A stretch of 25,883 bases of DNA from NCBI GenBank assembly GCA_000431975.1, contig HF988478.1, forward strand, positions 1-25,883, read 5' to 3'. The notes under the pieces were generated by a model. It ran no database searches. It was not told the origin of the DNA and was given only the letters and a program-made list of their open reading frames with translations. Below, in pieces: positions 7,840-14,554 of this stretch (positions are counted from its first letter, which is position 1; every line of letters begins with the position of its first letter). The stretch is from Prevotella sp. CAG:924 (GTDB lineage: Bacteria; Bacteroidota; Bacteroidia; Bacteroidales; Bacteroidaceae). Made by a program: the position numbers and the translations under genes.

Positions 7840-8709
7840 ATGAAAATAAAAGTATTACTATCATTTATTAGTTTACTGGCTTTCCTCCCATTACAGTCCC
7901 AAGACATTGATTTCCCCTTATCGCAATCGGAAATAGAGAAGTATGAAAGCCGCGTTCGTATACAACGACTTCCCGATGTTAATATCACCCATGCTGATGC
8001 TTATCGAATTAAAACACAGCAACCCGTTTATTCACCGCAGACAAAACGAATTGTGGTTGATGTAATCAATGTGAACGGACCAACGGCAGAACTGGCATAC
8101 CATCATCTGAAACAATGGAAAAACGGACAATGGGTCAGTTTCCCCTTTATAGACAATTTCGGCTTTGCTGGCGTAGGCAGGAATTTATCCAAAGGTGACA
8201 CGTTACCCGAATATATTCACGTGTCTGAATTCAAATATCCATTAAAGCCGAATAAGTATCAAGTGAATTTTTATGTGTTAGCCAACATATACACTTATTG
8301 TGAGCTGACAAACGGAAACATCATGCCTGTAAAGGAGACAGAAATGGATGGGGCTTTTATTTTCAAGGTTTTGCCATCAGCTAATGACTCTATTCGCATT
8401 CTGTTTGAGAACCATTCGAATCTGGATGTTCAACCCGTTTTCTTGCCAAGTGTAGGTACAGATGAATTGTATATGGCGCATCCGTTTGCCCGTTCCGGTT
8501 GGACTGGAGAAGCAGACTATATGCGAAGTTGTGCCTGCTTGAAAGGCGGAGAAGCGATGTTATTCACCATTCCAGTTTCATGGGATGTAAACAAAATAAT
8601 AGACAAGAACTATAAAAAGCAATTCATGGCTGGAAGATTATTGCCGGGAAAATATAAAATAGGCCTGCAATTGGAAATTTATATGGATACGGAATTTGAA
8701 GTAAAATGA
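7840..8709 (+). CDS. Secreted two-repeat Ig-like domain protein
   Basis: 289 residues with a signal peptide (about 1-21, ending LPLQSQ). Two similar beta-rich units are visible. The first (about 64-150) runs from RIVVDVINVNGPTAEL to LKPNKYQVNFYV. The second (about 185-288) runs from SIRILFENHSNLDVQP to LLPGKYKIGLQLEIYM. Each begins with an 'I.V...N' strand and ends in 'P.KY.....', the layout of bacterial Ig-like domains that end in a GxYR/K-type strand. No lipobox or catalytic motif is seen, so a periplasmic or surface binding role is inferred. It lies 19 bases after the WG-repeat gene and 7 bases before the SIMPL gene, so the three are probably one operon. I do not recognise a named family beyond the fold. 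Confidence 0.7.
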   Translation: MKIKVLLSFISLLAFLPLQSQDIDFPLSQSEIEKYESRVRIQRLPDVNITHADAYRIKTQQPVYSPQTKRIVVDVINVNGPTAELAYHHLKQWKNGQWVSFPFIDNFGFAGVGRNLSKGDTLPEYIHVSEFKYPLKPNKYQVNFYVLANIYTYCELTNGNIMPVKETEMDGAFIFKVLPSANDSIRILFENHSNLDVQPVFLPSVGTDELYMAHPFARSGWTGEADYMRSCACLKGGEAMLFTIPVSWDVNKIIDKNYKKQFMAGRLLPGKYKIGLQLEIYMDTEFEVK

Positions 8710-8716
8710 TAGAACT

Positions 8717-9406
8717 ATGAAACAGAAAGTCTTATTGTTAGTTATTTGCTTGCTGGCTATTCTTTCTCTGCAAGCGCAAACCAATGAACGGTACATTGAA
8801 GTGACGGGTACATCGGAAATAGAAATCGTACCTGACAAAATCCATTATCTGATTGAAATCCGTGAATACTTTGAAGAAGAGTTTGACGGGAAATCGAAGC
8901 CTGAAGAATATCGCACCAAAGTGCCTTTGTCAGAGATAGAACAAGGATTGAGAGAAGCCCTTGCGAAAGCTGGCATTCCGCAAAATGCCATCCGGACACA
9001 GGAAATAGGTGACTATTGGCGGCAGCAAGGGCAGGACTTCTTGGTCTCCAAGAAATTCGACATTACGCTGACCGACTTCAATCAGATAAACGAAATCCTC
9101 AAGCGTATCGACACAAAAGGTATCCACACCATGCGTATCGGTGAATTGGAGAACAAGGACATGCTTGCCTATCACCAAAAGGGAAAGATTGAGGCATTGA
9201 AGGCCGCCCAAAGGAAAGCGACTTATCTGGTAGAAGCACTGGGCAAAAAATTGGGTGATGTGATACGCATTGTGGAGGAAGGGAATAGTAATGCTTTCCC
9301 GTTTGCGCAAAGCAATGTCTTGTCATCCGATGCTGCCTCATTCGACAACTTCCGTACCATCAAGAAGAACTACTCCATGCTGGTACGTTTTGAAATCATA
9401 GATTAA
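8717..9406 (+). CDS. Secreted SIMPL (DUF541) domain protein
   Basis: 229 residues with a signal peptide (MKQKVLLLVICLLAILSLQA). The SIMPL signature is clear: YIEVTGTSEIEIVPDKIHYL near residues 26-45, a helical segment with a conserved GI...I.TQEI block, and KGKIEALKAAQRKATYLVEA leading to GKKLGDVIRIVEE. SIMPL proteins are periplasmic or outer-membrane-associated with incompletely defined stress or envelope roles. It is the last gene of the three-gene secreted unit and is followed by a strong terminator. It is full length for the family and intact, unlike the first gene of the unit. Confidence 0.88.
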   Translation: MKQKVLLLVICLLAILSLQAQTNERYIEVTGTSEIEIVPDKIHYLIEIREYFEEEFDGKSKPEEYRTKVPLSEIEQGLREALAKAGIPQNAIRTQEIGDYWRQQGQDFLVSKKFDITLTDFNQINEILKRIDTKGIHTMRIGELENKDMLAYHQKGKIEALKAAQRKATYLVEALGKKLGDVIRIVEEGNSNAFPFAQSNVLSSDAASFDNFRTIKKNYSMLVRFEIID

Positions 9407-9413
9407 ATGTAAG

Positions 9414-9460
9414 GCGGACGAAAGAAAAATGCCATATCCTTCTTTTCGTCCGCTTTATTT
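9414..9460 (+). terminator. Terminator after SIMPL gene
   Basis: GCGGACGAAA (9414-9423) pairs with TTTTCGTCCGC (9443-9453), followed by TTTATTT. It closes the secreted-protein unit. Confidence 0.8.
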
Positions 9461-9503
9461 GTGTACATTTGCATCGAATAAGAGTTGTTTGACGGAAATA
9501 CAC

Positions 9504-9523
9504 CGCAAATCGCAGAATTTGCG
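9504..9523. repeat. Inverted repeat near the possible element end
   Basis: CGCAAAT (9504-9510) and ATTTGCG (9517-9523) form a perfect 7-bp inverted repeat with a 6-base loop, in the spacer between the SIMPL terminator and the DUF4143-type ATPase gene. It may be a regulator or recombinase site at the right end of the mobilizable element; no T-run follows. Confidence 0.35.
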
Positions 9524-9621
9524 ACCGTTGCCAAGTCATTACCTCACCATTTGAGAAAAGCTCATAAATAGCTTATTTCTAATCCATTCCTATTTTAATA
9601 TCGAATTTTTCAATAAAAAGT

Positions 9622-9629
9622 TATCTTTG
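9622..9629 (+). promoter_or_regulatory. Candidate -7 box for DUF4143-type ATPase gene
   Basis: TATCTTTG fits TAnnTTTG, 43 bases before the ATG at 9672. The sequence before it is AT-rich but lacks a clear TTTG at the expected distance. Confidence 0.45.
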
Positions 9630-9671
9630 CGGTGTAAAATGTGATACTAATATCAAAAATAGTACTCTAAT

Positions 9672-10942
9672 ATGATATTTGAACGTAAGAAATACTTGGA
9701 TGAACTTATCGCAGGACGTGGAAACGGTCTTGTGAAGGTCTTGTGAAGATTATAACAGGTGTCAGACGATGTGGGAAGTCATTCCTGCTGTTTGACATCT
9801 GGCATAACTGGTTGTTGGAACATGGGGTGGCTGATAGTCACATCATTGAGATACAACTTGATGATTTCCGAAACAGGCGGTTGAGGAAGCCTGATACCTT
9901 GCTCGACTATATAGATTCAAAGGTTGTGGATGATGGCAAACCTTATTATATAGTCTTGGACGAGGTACAGTTGGTAGAAGAATTTGTGGAGGTTATTCTT
10001 AGCTTGACACACATGAGGAATGTAGATGTGTATGTGTCGGGCTCAAACTCTCGCTTCCTGTCAAGTGATGTTGTGACTGAGTTCCGAGGTAGAGGGGACG
10101 AGATACGCATATGGCCTCTCACCTTTGACGAATACTTTAGTGGTATTGGTGGCGATATACGCAAAGCTTGGTTGGATTACTATACTTTTGGAGGACTGCC
10201 ACAGGTGGCTTTGCTTGAAACGGAAGAAAAGAAAACAGACTATTTGCGTGGTCTGTATGAAACTACCTATCTGCGTGACGTAATTGAGCGCAACCATCTG
10301 CGTAATCTAGAAGGAATGAAGGAATTGGTGCGTGTAATAGCTTCGGGCATTGGTTCGTCAACCAATCCAACGAGAATAGCTAATACCTTTCAATCTGCAC
10401 AAGGAGTAACCATAAAAAGAGACACTATAAAACAATACATTGACTATCTGAAAGACTCTTTCTTGATAGAAGAAGCCTTACGCTATGATGTGAAAGGCAG
10501 AAAATATATTGGTACCGAGACGAAATACTACTTCGCAGACATCGGCATTCGTGCAGCCATTCTCAACTATCGACAGCAAGAAGAAACGCACATTATGGAA
10601 AACATTATCTATAATGAGCTTCGCAGTCGTGGATATAATGTTGATGTAGGATTGGTTGAACTGGGTGGTAAGGATGAGAACGGTAAGTTTGTCAGAAAAC
10701 AGTTGGAGGTAGACTTTGTGGTAAACCGTCCTCCATACAGGGTGTATATCCAGTCGGCTTTTCACATGCCTACGCCAGAAAAGGAACAGCAAGAGCGACG
10801 TCCTTTATTGTCAATCAATGACCACTTCCGTAAGATTGTCATTGTAGGTGATGATATCCACCGCAAGGAGGACGAACTTGGAGTGTTGACTGTCGGACTC
10901 TTGGATTTCTTGACAGACAAGAAAATACTTGAACAGGGTTAA
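9672..10942 (+). pseudogene. DUF4143-type AAA ATPase, frameshifted near N-terminus
   Basis: The normal reading starts at ATG 9672 (MIFERKKYLDELIAGRGNGL) but an 11-bp tandem duplication puts a TGA at 9744-9746. Removing one copy restores ...GNGLVKIITGVRRCGKSFLL, the standard N-terminus of this family. The long frame (GTG 9743 to 10942, 399 residues) has Walker A GVRRCGKS at 6-13, Walker B YIVLDEVQ with D73 and E74, a GSNS sensor segment at about 100-103, RGRGDEIRIWPLTFDEY, and a C-terminal DUF4143 nuclease-like region. The stop and the GTG overlap as GTGA, so coupled reinitiation could still yield an almost complete ATPase lacking about 22 residues. Members are common in Bacteroidetes and of uncertain function. 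It lies alone, convergent with hipBA. Confidence 0.8.
9726..9747 (+). repeat. Exact 11-bp tandem duplication in coding sequence
   Basis: GGTCTTGTGAA occurs twice in a row (9726-9736 and 9737-9747). It shifts the frame of the surrounding ATPase gene and produces the overlapping TGA stop (9744-9746) and GTG start (9743-9745). Confidence 0.97.
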
Positions 10943-11107
10943 ACGCAATCGGATAAAAACATATTCTTTTAAGGACGAAGAACTTATACCTCATATAATA
11001 ATACGCAAAAAGCATTGGGGGCAGCGTGCACTTCGAGGCCATTTTTCCATATCCCATGTAATCACTTTTAATTTATGACCATTTAATTTTTGGTTAATTT
11101 ATTTTTC

Positions 11108-12379
11108 TTATCGTCCGTCGTACGACATTATATGCCTCTTAAAAATAGCAGCAAAATGTTCCTGCTCGCTTTTCGTAATACCCAATTGTGTGGCTAATAA
11201 ATGCCATTCTTTAACTGCATCTATAACATCATTAATGATCTGTTGAGCGATCTCTTTCGGGAGCATATACTCCTCACAAGAATTCAGCAATTCATTTAAA
11301 TTTGATTTATTGGTATATTTGTTAATTAGAAGGCTTTGATACTCATTTAGAGTAGGGTTCATATCATAAGCAGGAGACAAAGTCCATCCCTTGGCAGTCA
11401 GAAGAAAGCCATGATTGCGGAAATGGTCATCTGTATTGCCGATGCAAATATTGAATGCCACCCTACGATACAGTTCTTTCAGGTTATCCTCCACGTTAGT
11501 ACAGTTTTGAAGTATAAAATCTACTATATCCAGATAACCATTGCCGGTACTGGCATTATCACCATCATTTAAGCCTAAAAGGGTCATGGCTGAAGCAAAG
11601 TGTATGCGCTTACCGTCTTCTCTCCTGTCGAATCGGCGGGAGAGCAAGGTATGATATTTGTCACTCGTAGAGATAACTCTTGTCGTTGCAGCATTAATAC
11701 CGGCCTTCGTTGCCAATAGGTGTGAGAAATGTTCCCATAGACCTGCATCATAATCATCTTTGCGGGACGGAAATTTTGCTATATACAAAATCTTGTTTTC
11801 ATCAATTACACTTGCCTTTGGACGTGCTCCACCAAGAGAAGAGCCTAGTTGTACCAGCTGCGCAATCCAGCGCATTTCAGGCAGTTGGTTCTCTTCTTCG
11901 CTTTTCTCTATTTCGGAACTGGCCGCAATCAACTCACGGATGTCTGTCAACGGAGGTATGCGCAATATTTCACTTGTATTGATATACTTTCCATCTATAG
12001 ATTCCTTGAAGCGAAAACCTCCCATGCGAGAAAAATCCTCAATCCCTATAAGATAGTCGAATGAAGAAAGCCTACGCACCGGGCGCTTTTCTTTCTTTGC
12101 AAGAATCTGCTCCCTGCGGTTTATCAATGTACGACCCCACCTATCTGGAAGGGCATCGGAAAAACATCCGAAAATATCCTTGCCAGGGGCTGTGTATTGC
12201 TGGCCGGGATAGTTGTTCAAGTCATCGCTAAGAAACAGATCGCCATAGTCTTTTAACCATTCGTCACTATAGCAAAATCCATAACTATCAGAGCCACGAA
12301 GTGATTCATAGCTAAGTTCTCCTATCAGCCTTGGTTTTTTAAGCCAATCAAAATCGGCAAACACATAGAGTTTTTTCAT
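11108..12379 (-). CDS. hipA: HipA-family kinase toxin
   Basis: 423 residues, close to E. coli HipA in length. The N-terminal HipA_N-like part (about 1-110) contains DIFGCFSDALPDRWGR at 68-83. The kinase region has a glycine-rich loop SSLGGARPK at 180-188, an ATP-binding Lys in YIAKF (K202), the catalytic NTDDHFRNH motif with D317 or D318 and N322, and the metal-binding Asp in LSPAYDMNP (D339). HipA kinases of this family phosphorylate a translation factor; in E. coli the target is GltX. All expected catalytic residues appear present, so it is likely active. It starts 3 bases after the hipB stop in the same direction, so the pair is a single operon controlled from the site at 12,709-12,762. 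Confidence 0.92.
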   Translation of the reverse strand: MKKLYVFADFDWLKKPRLIGELSYESLRGSDSYGFCYSDEWLKDYGDLFLSDDLNNYPGQQYTAPGKDIFGCFSDALPDRWGRTLINRREQILAKKEKRPVRRLSSFDYLIGIEDFSRMGGFRFKESIDGKYINTSEILRIPPLTDIRELIAASSEIEKSEEENQLPEMRWIAQLVQLGSSLGGARPKASVIDENKILYIAKFPSRKDDYDAGLWEHFSHLLATKAGINAATTRVISTSDKYHTLLSRRFDRREDGKRIHFASAMTLLGLNDGDNASTGNGYLDIVDFILQNCTNVEDNLKELYRRVAFNICIGNTDDHFRNHGFLLTAKGWTLSPAYDMNPTLNEYQSLLINKYTNKSNLNELLNSCEEYMLPKEIAQQIINDVIDAVKEWHLLATQLGITKSEQEHFAAIFKRHIMSYDGR

Positions 12380-12382
12380 AAC

Positions 12383-12703
12383 TTATTCTTTTTTGGATGC
12401 CCTTTCGCGTCTTTTGAGACTTAAATCCTGCAATGCCTTTCCCATGGCATCTTCCTTTGCAAGCAGGAGAATGTCATCATCCAGCTGAAGCGCATAAAGC
12501 ACCCTGAGATAAATGCCTATTGCCACTGTCGGCGTGCCTTTCTCTATGCGTGCAACGGTCAGCTGTGAGCAGGTGGCACGTTCAGCAATCTGGGCGATGC
12601 TAAGATTCCTGCGCAATCGTGCCAGTCTGATTTGCTCACCAACAATCTGCATCTTCTGCTCCAGCTTTCTTGGCAACTTGGTACCCATTGTTGTTTTTGT
12701 CAT
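12383..12703 (-). CDS. hipB: HipB-like antitoxin, XRE-family regulator
   Basis: 106 residues. A helix-turn-helix of the Cro/C1 type spans about 22-75, with LSIAQIAERATCSQLTVARI as the two DNA-contacting helices. A basic C-terminal tail (LKRRERASKKE) follows. It is first in the operon with hipA and would neutralise the toxin and repress its own promoter. An 11-bp inverted repeat lies immediately upstream and surrounds a TATATTTG promoter box. The ATG at 12703 is used; an internal ATG six codons later is possible. Confidence 0.9.
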   Translation of the reverse strand: MTKTTMGTKLPRKLEQKMQIVGEQIRLARLRRNLSIAQIAERATCSQLTVARIEKGTPTVAIGIYLRVLYALQLDDDILLLAKEDAMGKALQDLSLKRRERASKKE

Positions 12704-12708
12704 AGCTT

Positions 12709-12762
12709 AACCTATCATATAATATGCAAATATAGCAATTATTCTTTATTTTATGATAGGTT
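12709..12762 (-). promoter_or_regulatory. hipBA promoter with inverted-repeat operator
   Basis: AACCTATCATA (12709-12719) and TATGATAGGTT (12752-12762) are perfect 11-bp inverted copies 32 bases apart. Between them, on the minus strand, is TATATTTG (12734-12727), a perfect TAnnTTTG -7 box. Autorepression by HipB binding both arms is the natural inference. Confidence 0.8.
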
Positions 12763-13129
12763 GAGGGATATTTTTATTTTAAAGGCAGCTCTTCTGTCAC
12801 CATATATCTGGGAATGACAGCCTACCTTATATTATAGTCCATAGCGACCGCTTCCTGGTCCGTATTCTTATCGTGATGGGATTAGGGTGGAGGCTTATTG
12901 AAAATGTCCTAAAGAGAAGGAAGAAGAGCGACGGACTTTTTCAGGTGGTTCTTGTTCCGTCGTAGCCTGCCATGTCTTCGATAGGGGCAGGCAAATCTAC
13001 TGCCCGGCAATAGCATCAGATTTATCTGGTCTCTGCAAATAGTGATGGACAGGGATTAAAAAGGAAGTGAGTGATTTTTGACATAATCGGAAAGCCTCCG
13101 ACCGCTTATGTCGCTATAATAGGCAGGTC

Positions 13130-13161
13130 GGGCTCGGTCAGCCCCCAAGCAACGGGCTTTT
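13130..13161 (+). terminator. Possible attenuator: competing hairpins sharing AGCCC
   Basis: The central AGCCC (13140-13144) can pair with GGGCT upstream (13130-13134, loop CGGTC) or with GGGCT downstream (13154-13158). The downstream option is followed by TTTT and looks like a weak terminator. Mutually exclusive pairing is the layout of a terminator/antiterminator, but stems are only five base pairs. Confidence 0.35.
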
Positions 13162-13326
13162 GGCATTATGGTGCGTCCTAATCTCTGGAGATGGTGCTAC
13201 CCCTTGTATTTATGCAGATTTTCGTCTATGTCGGAGGATTATATATCCATCGGCCTGAGAAGATATATGGGAAATGTGTTTTTATGGAGTTGATAAATTT
13301 CGGATTCCTGGATAAATATGACGTTT

Positions 13327-13370
13327 GTACAAGTAATTTGTACGTTTTCTGATGATTTATGTACGTTTTA
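13327..13370 (+). promoter_or_regulatory. GTAC repeat cluster upstream of ietA
   Basis: GTACAA-gtaat-TTGTAC (13327-13343) is a perfect inverted repeat. TGTACGTTTT occurs at 13339-13348 and again at 13360-13369, 21 bases apart (two helical turns). It lies upstream of the candidate ietA promoter, a good place for a regulator. Confidence 0.45.
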
Positions 13371-13415
13371 TGTTAAAATAGAGTTAATATAGATAATGCG
13401 CTGTCTGACGTATGA

Positions 13416-13423
13416 TATATTTG
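13416..13423 (+). promoter_or_regulatory. Candidate -7 box for ietAS
   Basis: TATATTTG matches TAnnTTTG, 33 bases before the ietA ATG. A second fit, TAGTTTTG, is at 13426-13433. Neither has a good -33 TTTG, consistent with a weak or activator-dependent promoter. Confidence 0.45.
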
Positions 13424-13456
13424 TTTAGTTTTGTAACAGGACTAATGATATAAGAC

Positions 13457-14548
13457 ATGACATCAGATATATTAAGAATTATCGAAGGAGGATTGAATAA
13501 CGATAAGAGAAAGATAATAAGTTACTCCAATCGTTTGGCCACCCGTTTAGAAGCGGAGGGTGATGTCCAACTTGCCCGTTGTATTAAAGAGCAGATTCAG
13601 AACTCTACCGTAAAAAGTGCAGCAACTGCAGATGCCATGCGTATGATACCTTTGGACTCGGACAGCAAGTTACAGATAGTTGAAGTGATACCAGAGGATG
13701 CGACACGTACAAACATTGTCCTTTCAGACAATGTGGGGAGACAGATTTGTGATTTCATAGAGCTGATAAGACACAGTGAAGAGCTGGAGCAGGCAGGTGT
13801 GAATATGCCTAAATCGATGCTCCTCTATGGCGCTCCGGGTTGCGGTAAGACCTCCATTGCCCATTATGTAAGTGAAAAAACGGGTTTGCCTCTGGTGGTT
13901 GCCCGTTTGGATGGCATTGTGTCGTCGTTGTTGGGAAGTACGGCCAAGAATCTGCGCAAGATATTTAATTATGCATGTAGTATTCCGTGCATCCTTTTTT
14001 TAGATGAATTTGATGCAATAGCCAAGGCACGTGATGACAACCATGAGTTGGGGGAATTAAAACGTGTTATAAACAGTCTGCTCCAAAACATAGACAGCAT
14101 GCCGGCATCAAGTGTGCTGATTGCAGCAACAAATCATCCGGAATTGTTGGATAAGGCAGTCTGGAGGCGGTTCGTCACTAAGGTGGAAGTGGGGATGCCA
14201 GATGATGAGGCAAGACGAAAAATCATTCTTGATCTTACTGCTGGATTTAAGTGTCCATTTGTTGAGGATGCTCAGAAAATGAAGATATTAAATAATCTGA
14301 TGAGGACATTGTCTCCGTCGGATATCTCAACTATATTCCAAAAGTTAAAGGTTAAAGGGATAATCAATGGTACTAAAGCAATAGATTATGAACATGTTCT
14401 GATCGCAATCTTCGAATATGACGGGAAAGACGAGCCGCAAGAGGTACTGGTGAAATTTCTTAATAACAACGGTGTTAATCAAGCTAATATTTCTCATTTG
14501 CTTAATATCAGCACAAGATCGGTCAGAAACATATTATCAAAAAAATAA
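13457..14548 (+). CDS. ietA: AAA ATPase of IetAS-type defence/stability system
   Basis: 363 residues. A helical N-terminal region (about 1-90) precedes a classical AAA module with Walker A GAPGCGKT at 125-132, Walker B ILFLDEFDAIA with D183 and E184, sensor 1 AATN ending at N226, and arginine-finger candidates WRRF (R237, R238). The C-terminal end (GVNQANISHLLNISTRSVRN) looks like a helix-turn-helix. It sits six bases upstream of a subtilisin-like protease gene. That pair matches the ietAS locus described on pTiC58 as a toxin-antitoxin-like stability system (ATPase as antitoxin) and reported as anti-phage in screens of defence islands. Assignment is by architecture and gene pairing, not by alignment. 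The position next to hipBA and other accessory genes fits a defence cluster. Confidence 0.85.
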   Translation: MTSDILRIIEGGLNNDKRKIISYSNRLATRLEAEGDVQLARCIKEQIQNSTVKSAATADAMRMIPLDSDSKLQIVEVIPEDATRTNIVLSDNVGRQICDFIELIRHSEELEQAGVNMPKSMLLYGAPGCGKTSIAHYVSEKTGLPLVVARLDGIVSSLLGSTAKNLRKIFNYACSIPCILFLDEFDAIAKARDDNHELGELKRVINSLLQNIDSMPASSVLIAATNHPELLDKAVWRRFVTKVEVGMPDDEARRKIILDLTAGFKCPFVEDAQKMKILNNLMRTLSPSDISTIFQKLKVKGIINGTKAIDYEHVLIAIFEYDGKDEPQEVLVKFLNNNGVNQANISHLLNISTRSVRNILSKK

Positions 14549-14554
14549 CGGGCA

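Larger units (their letters stand above)
12763..13456. other. Gene-free, hairpin-rich stretch before ietA
   Basis: No ORF worth calling is seen on either strand. Several perfect inverted repeats occur close together: CGACGGA/TCCGTCG (12929-12962), GGGCAG/CTGCCC (12985-13005), and a nested hairpin with outer arms GACATAA/TTATGTC and inner arms TCGGA/TCCGA (13080-13112). A pair of alternative hairpins sits at 13130-13158. The stretch may hold a structured RNA, a leader for ietAS, or the remains of a lost gene. Single 5-7-bp repeats arise by chance, so only the clustering is notable. Confidence 0.4.

Noticed and set aside
13080..13112. Nested hairpin considered as a CRISPR repeat or tRNA-like element
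   Set aside because: It occurs once, has no spacer periodicity and no tRNA arms.
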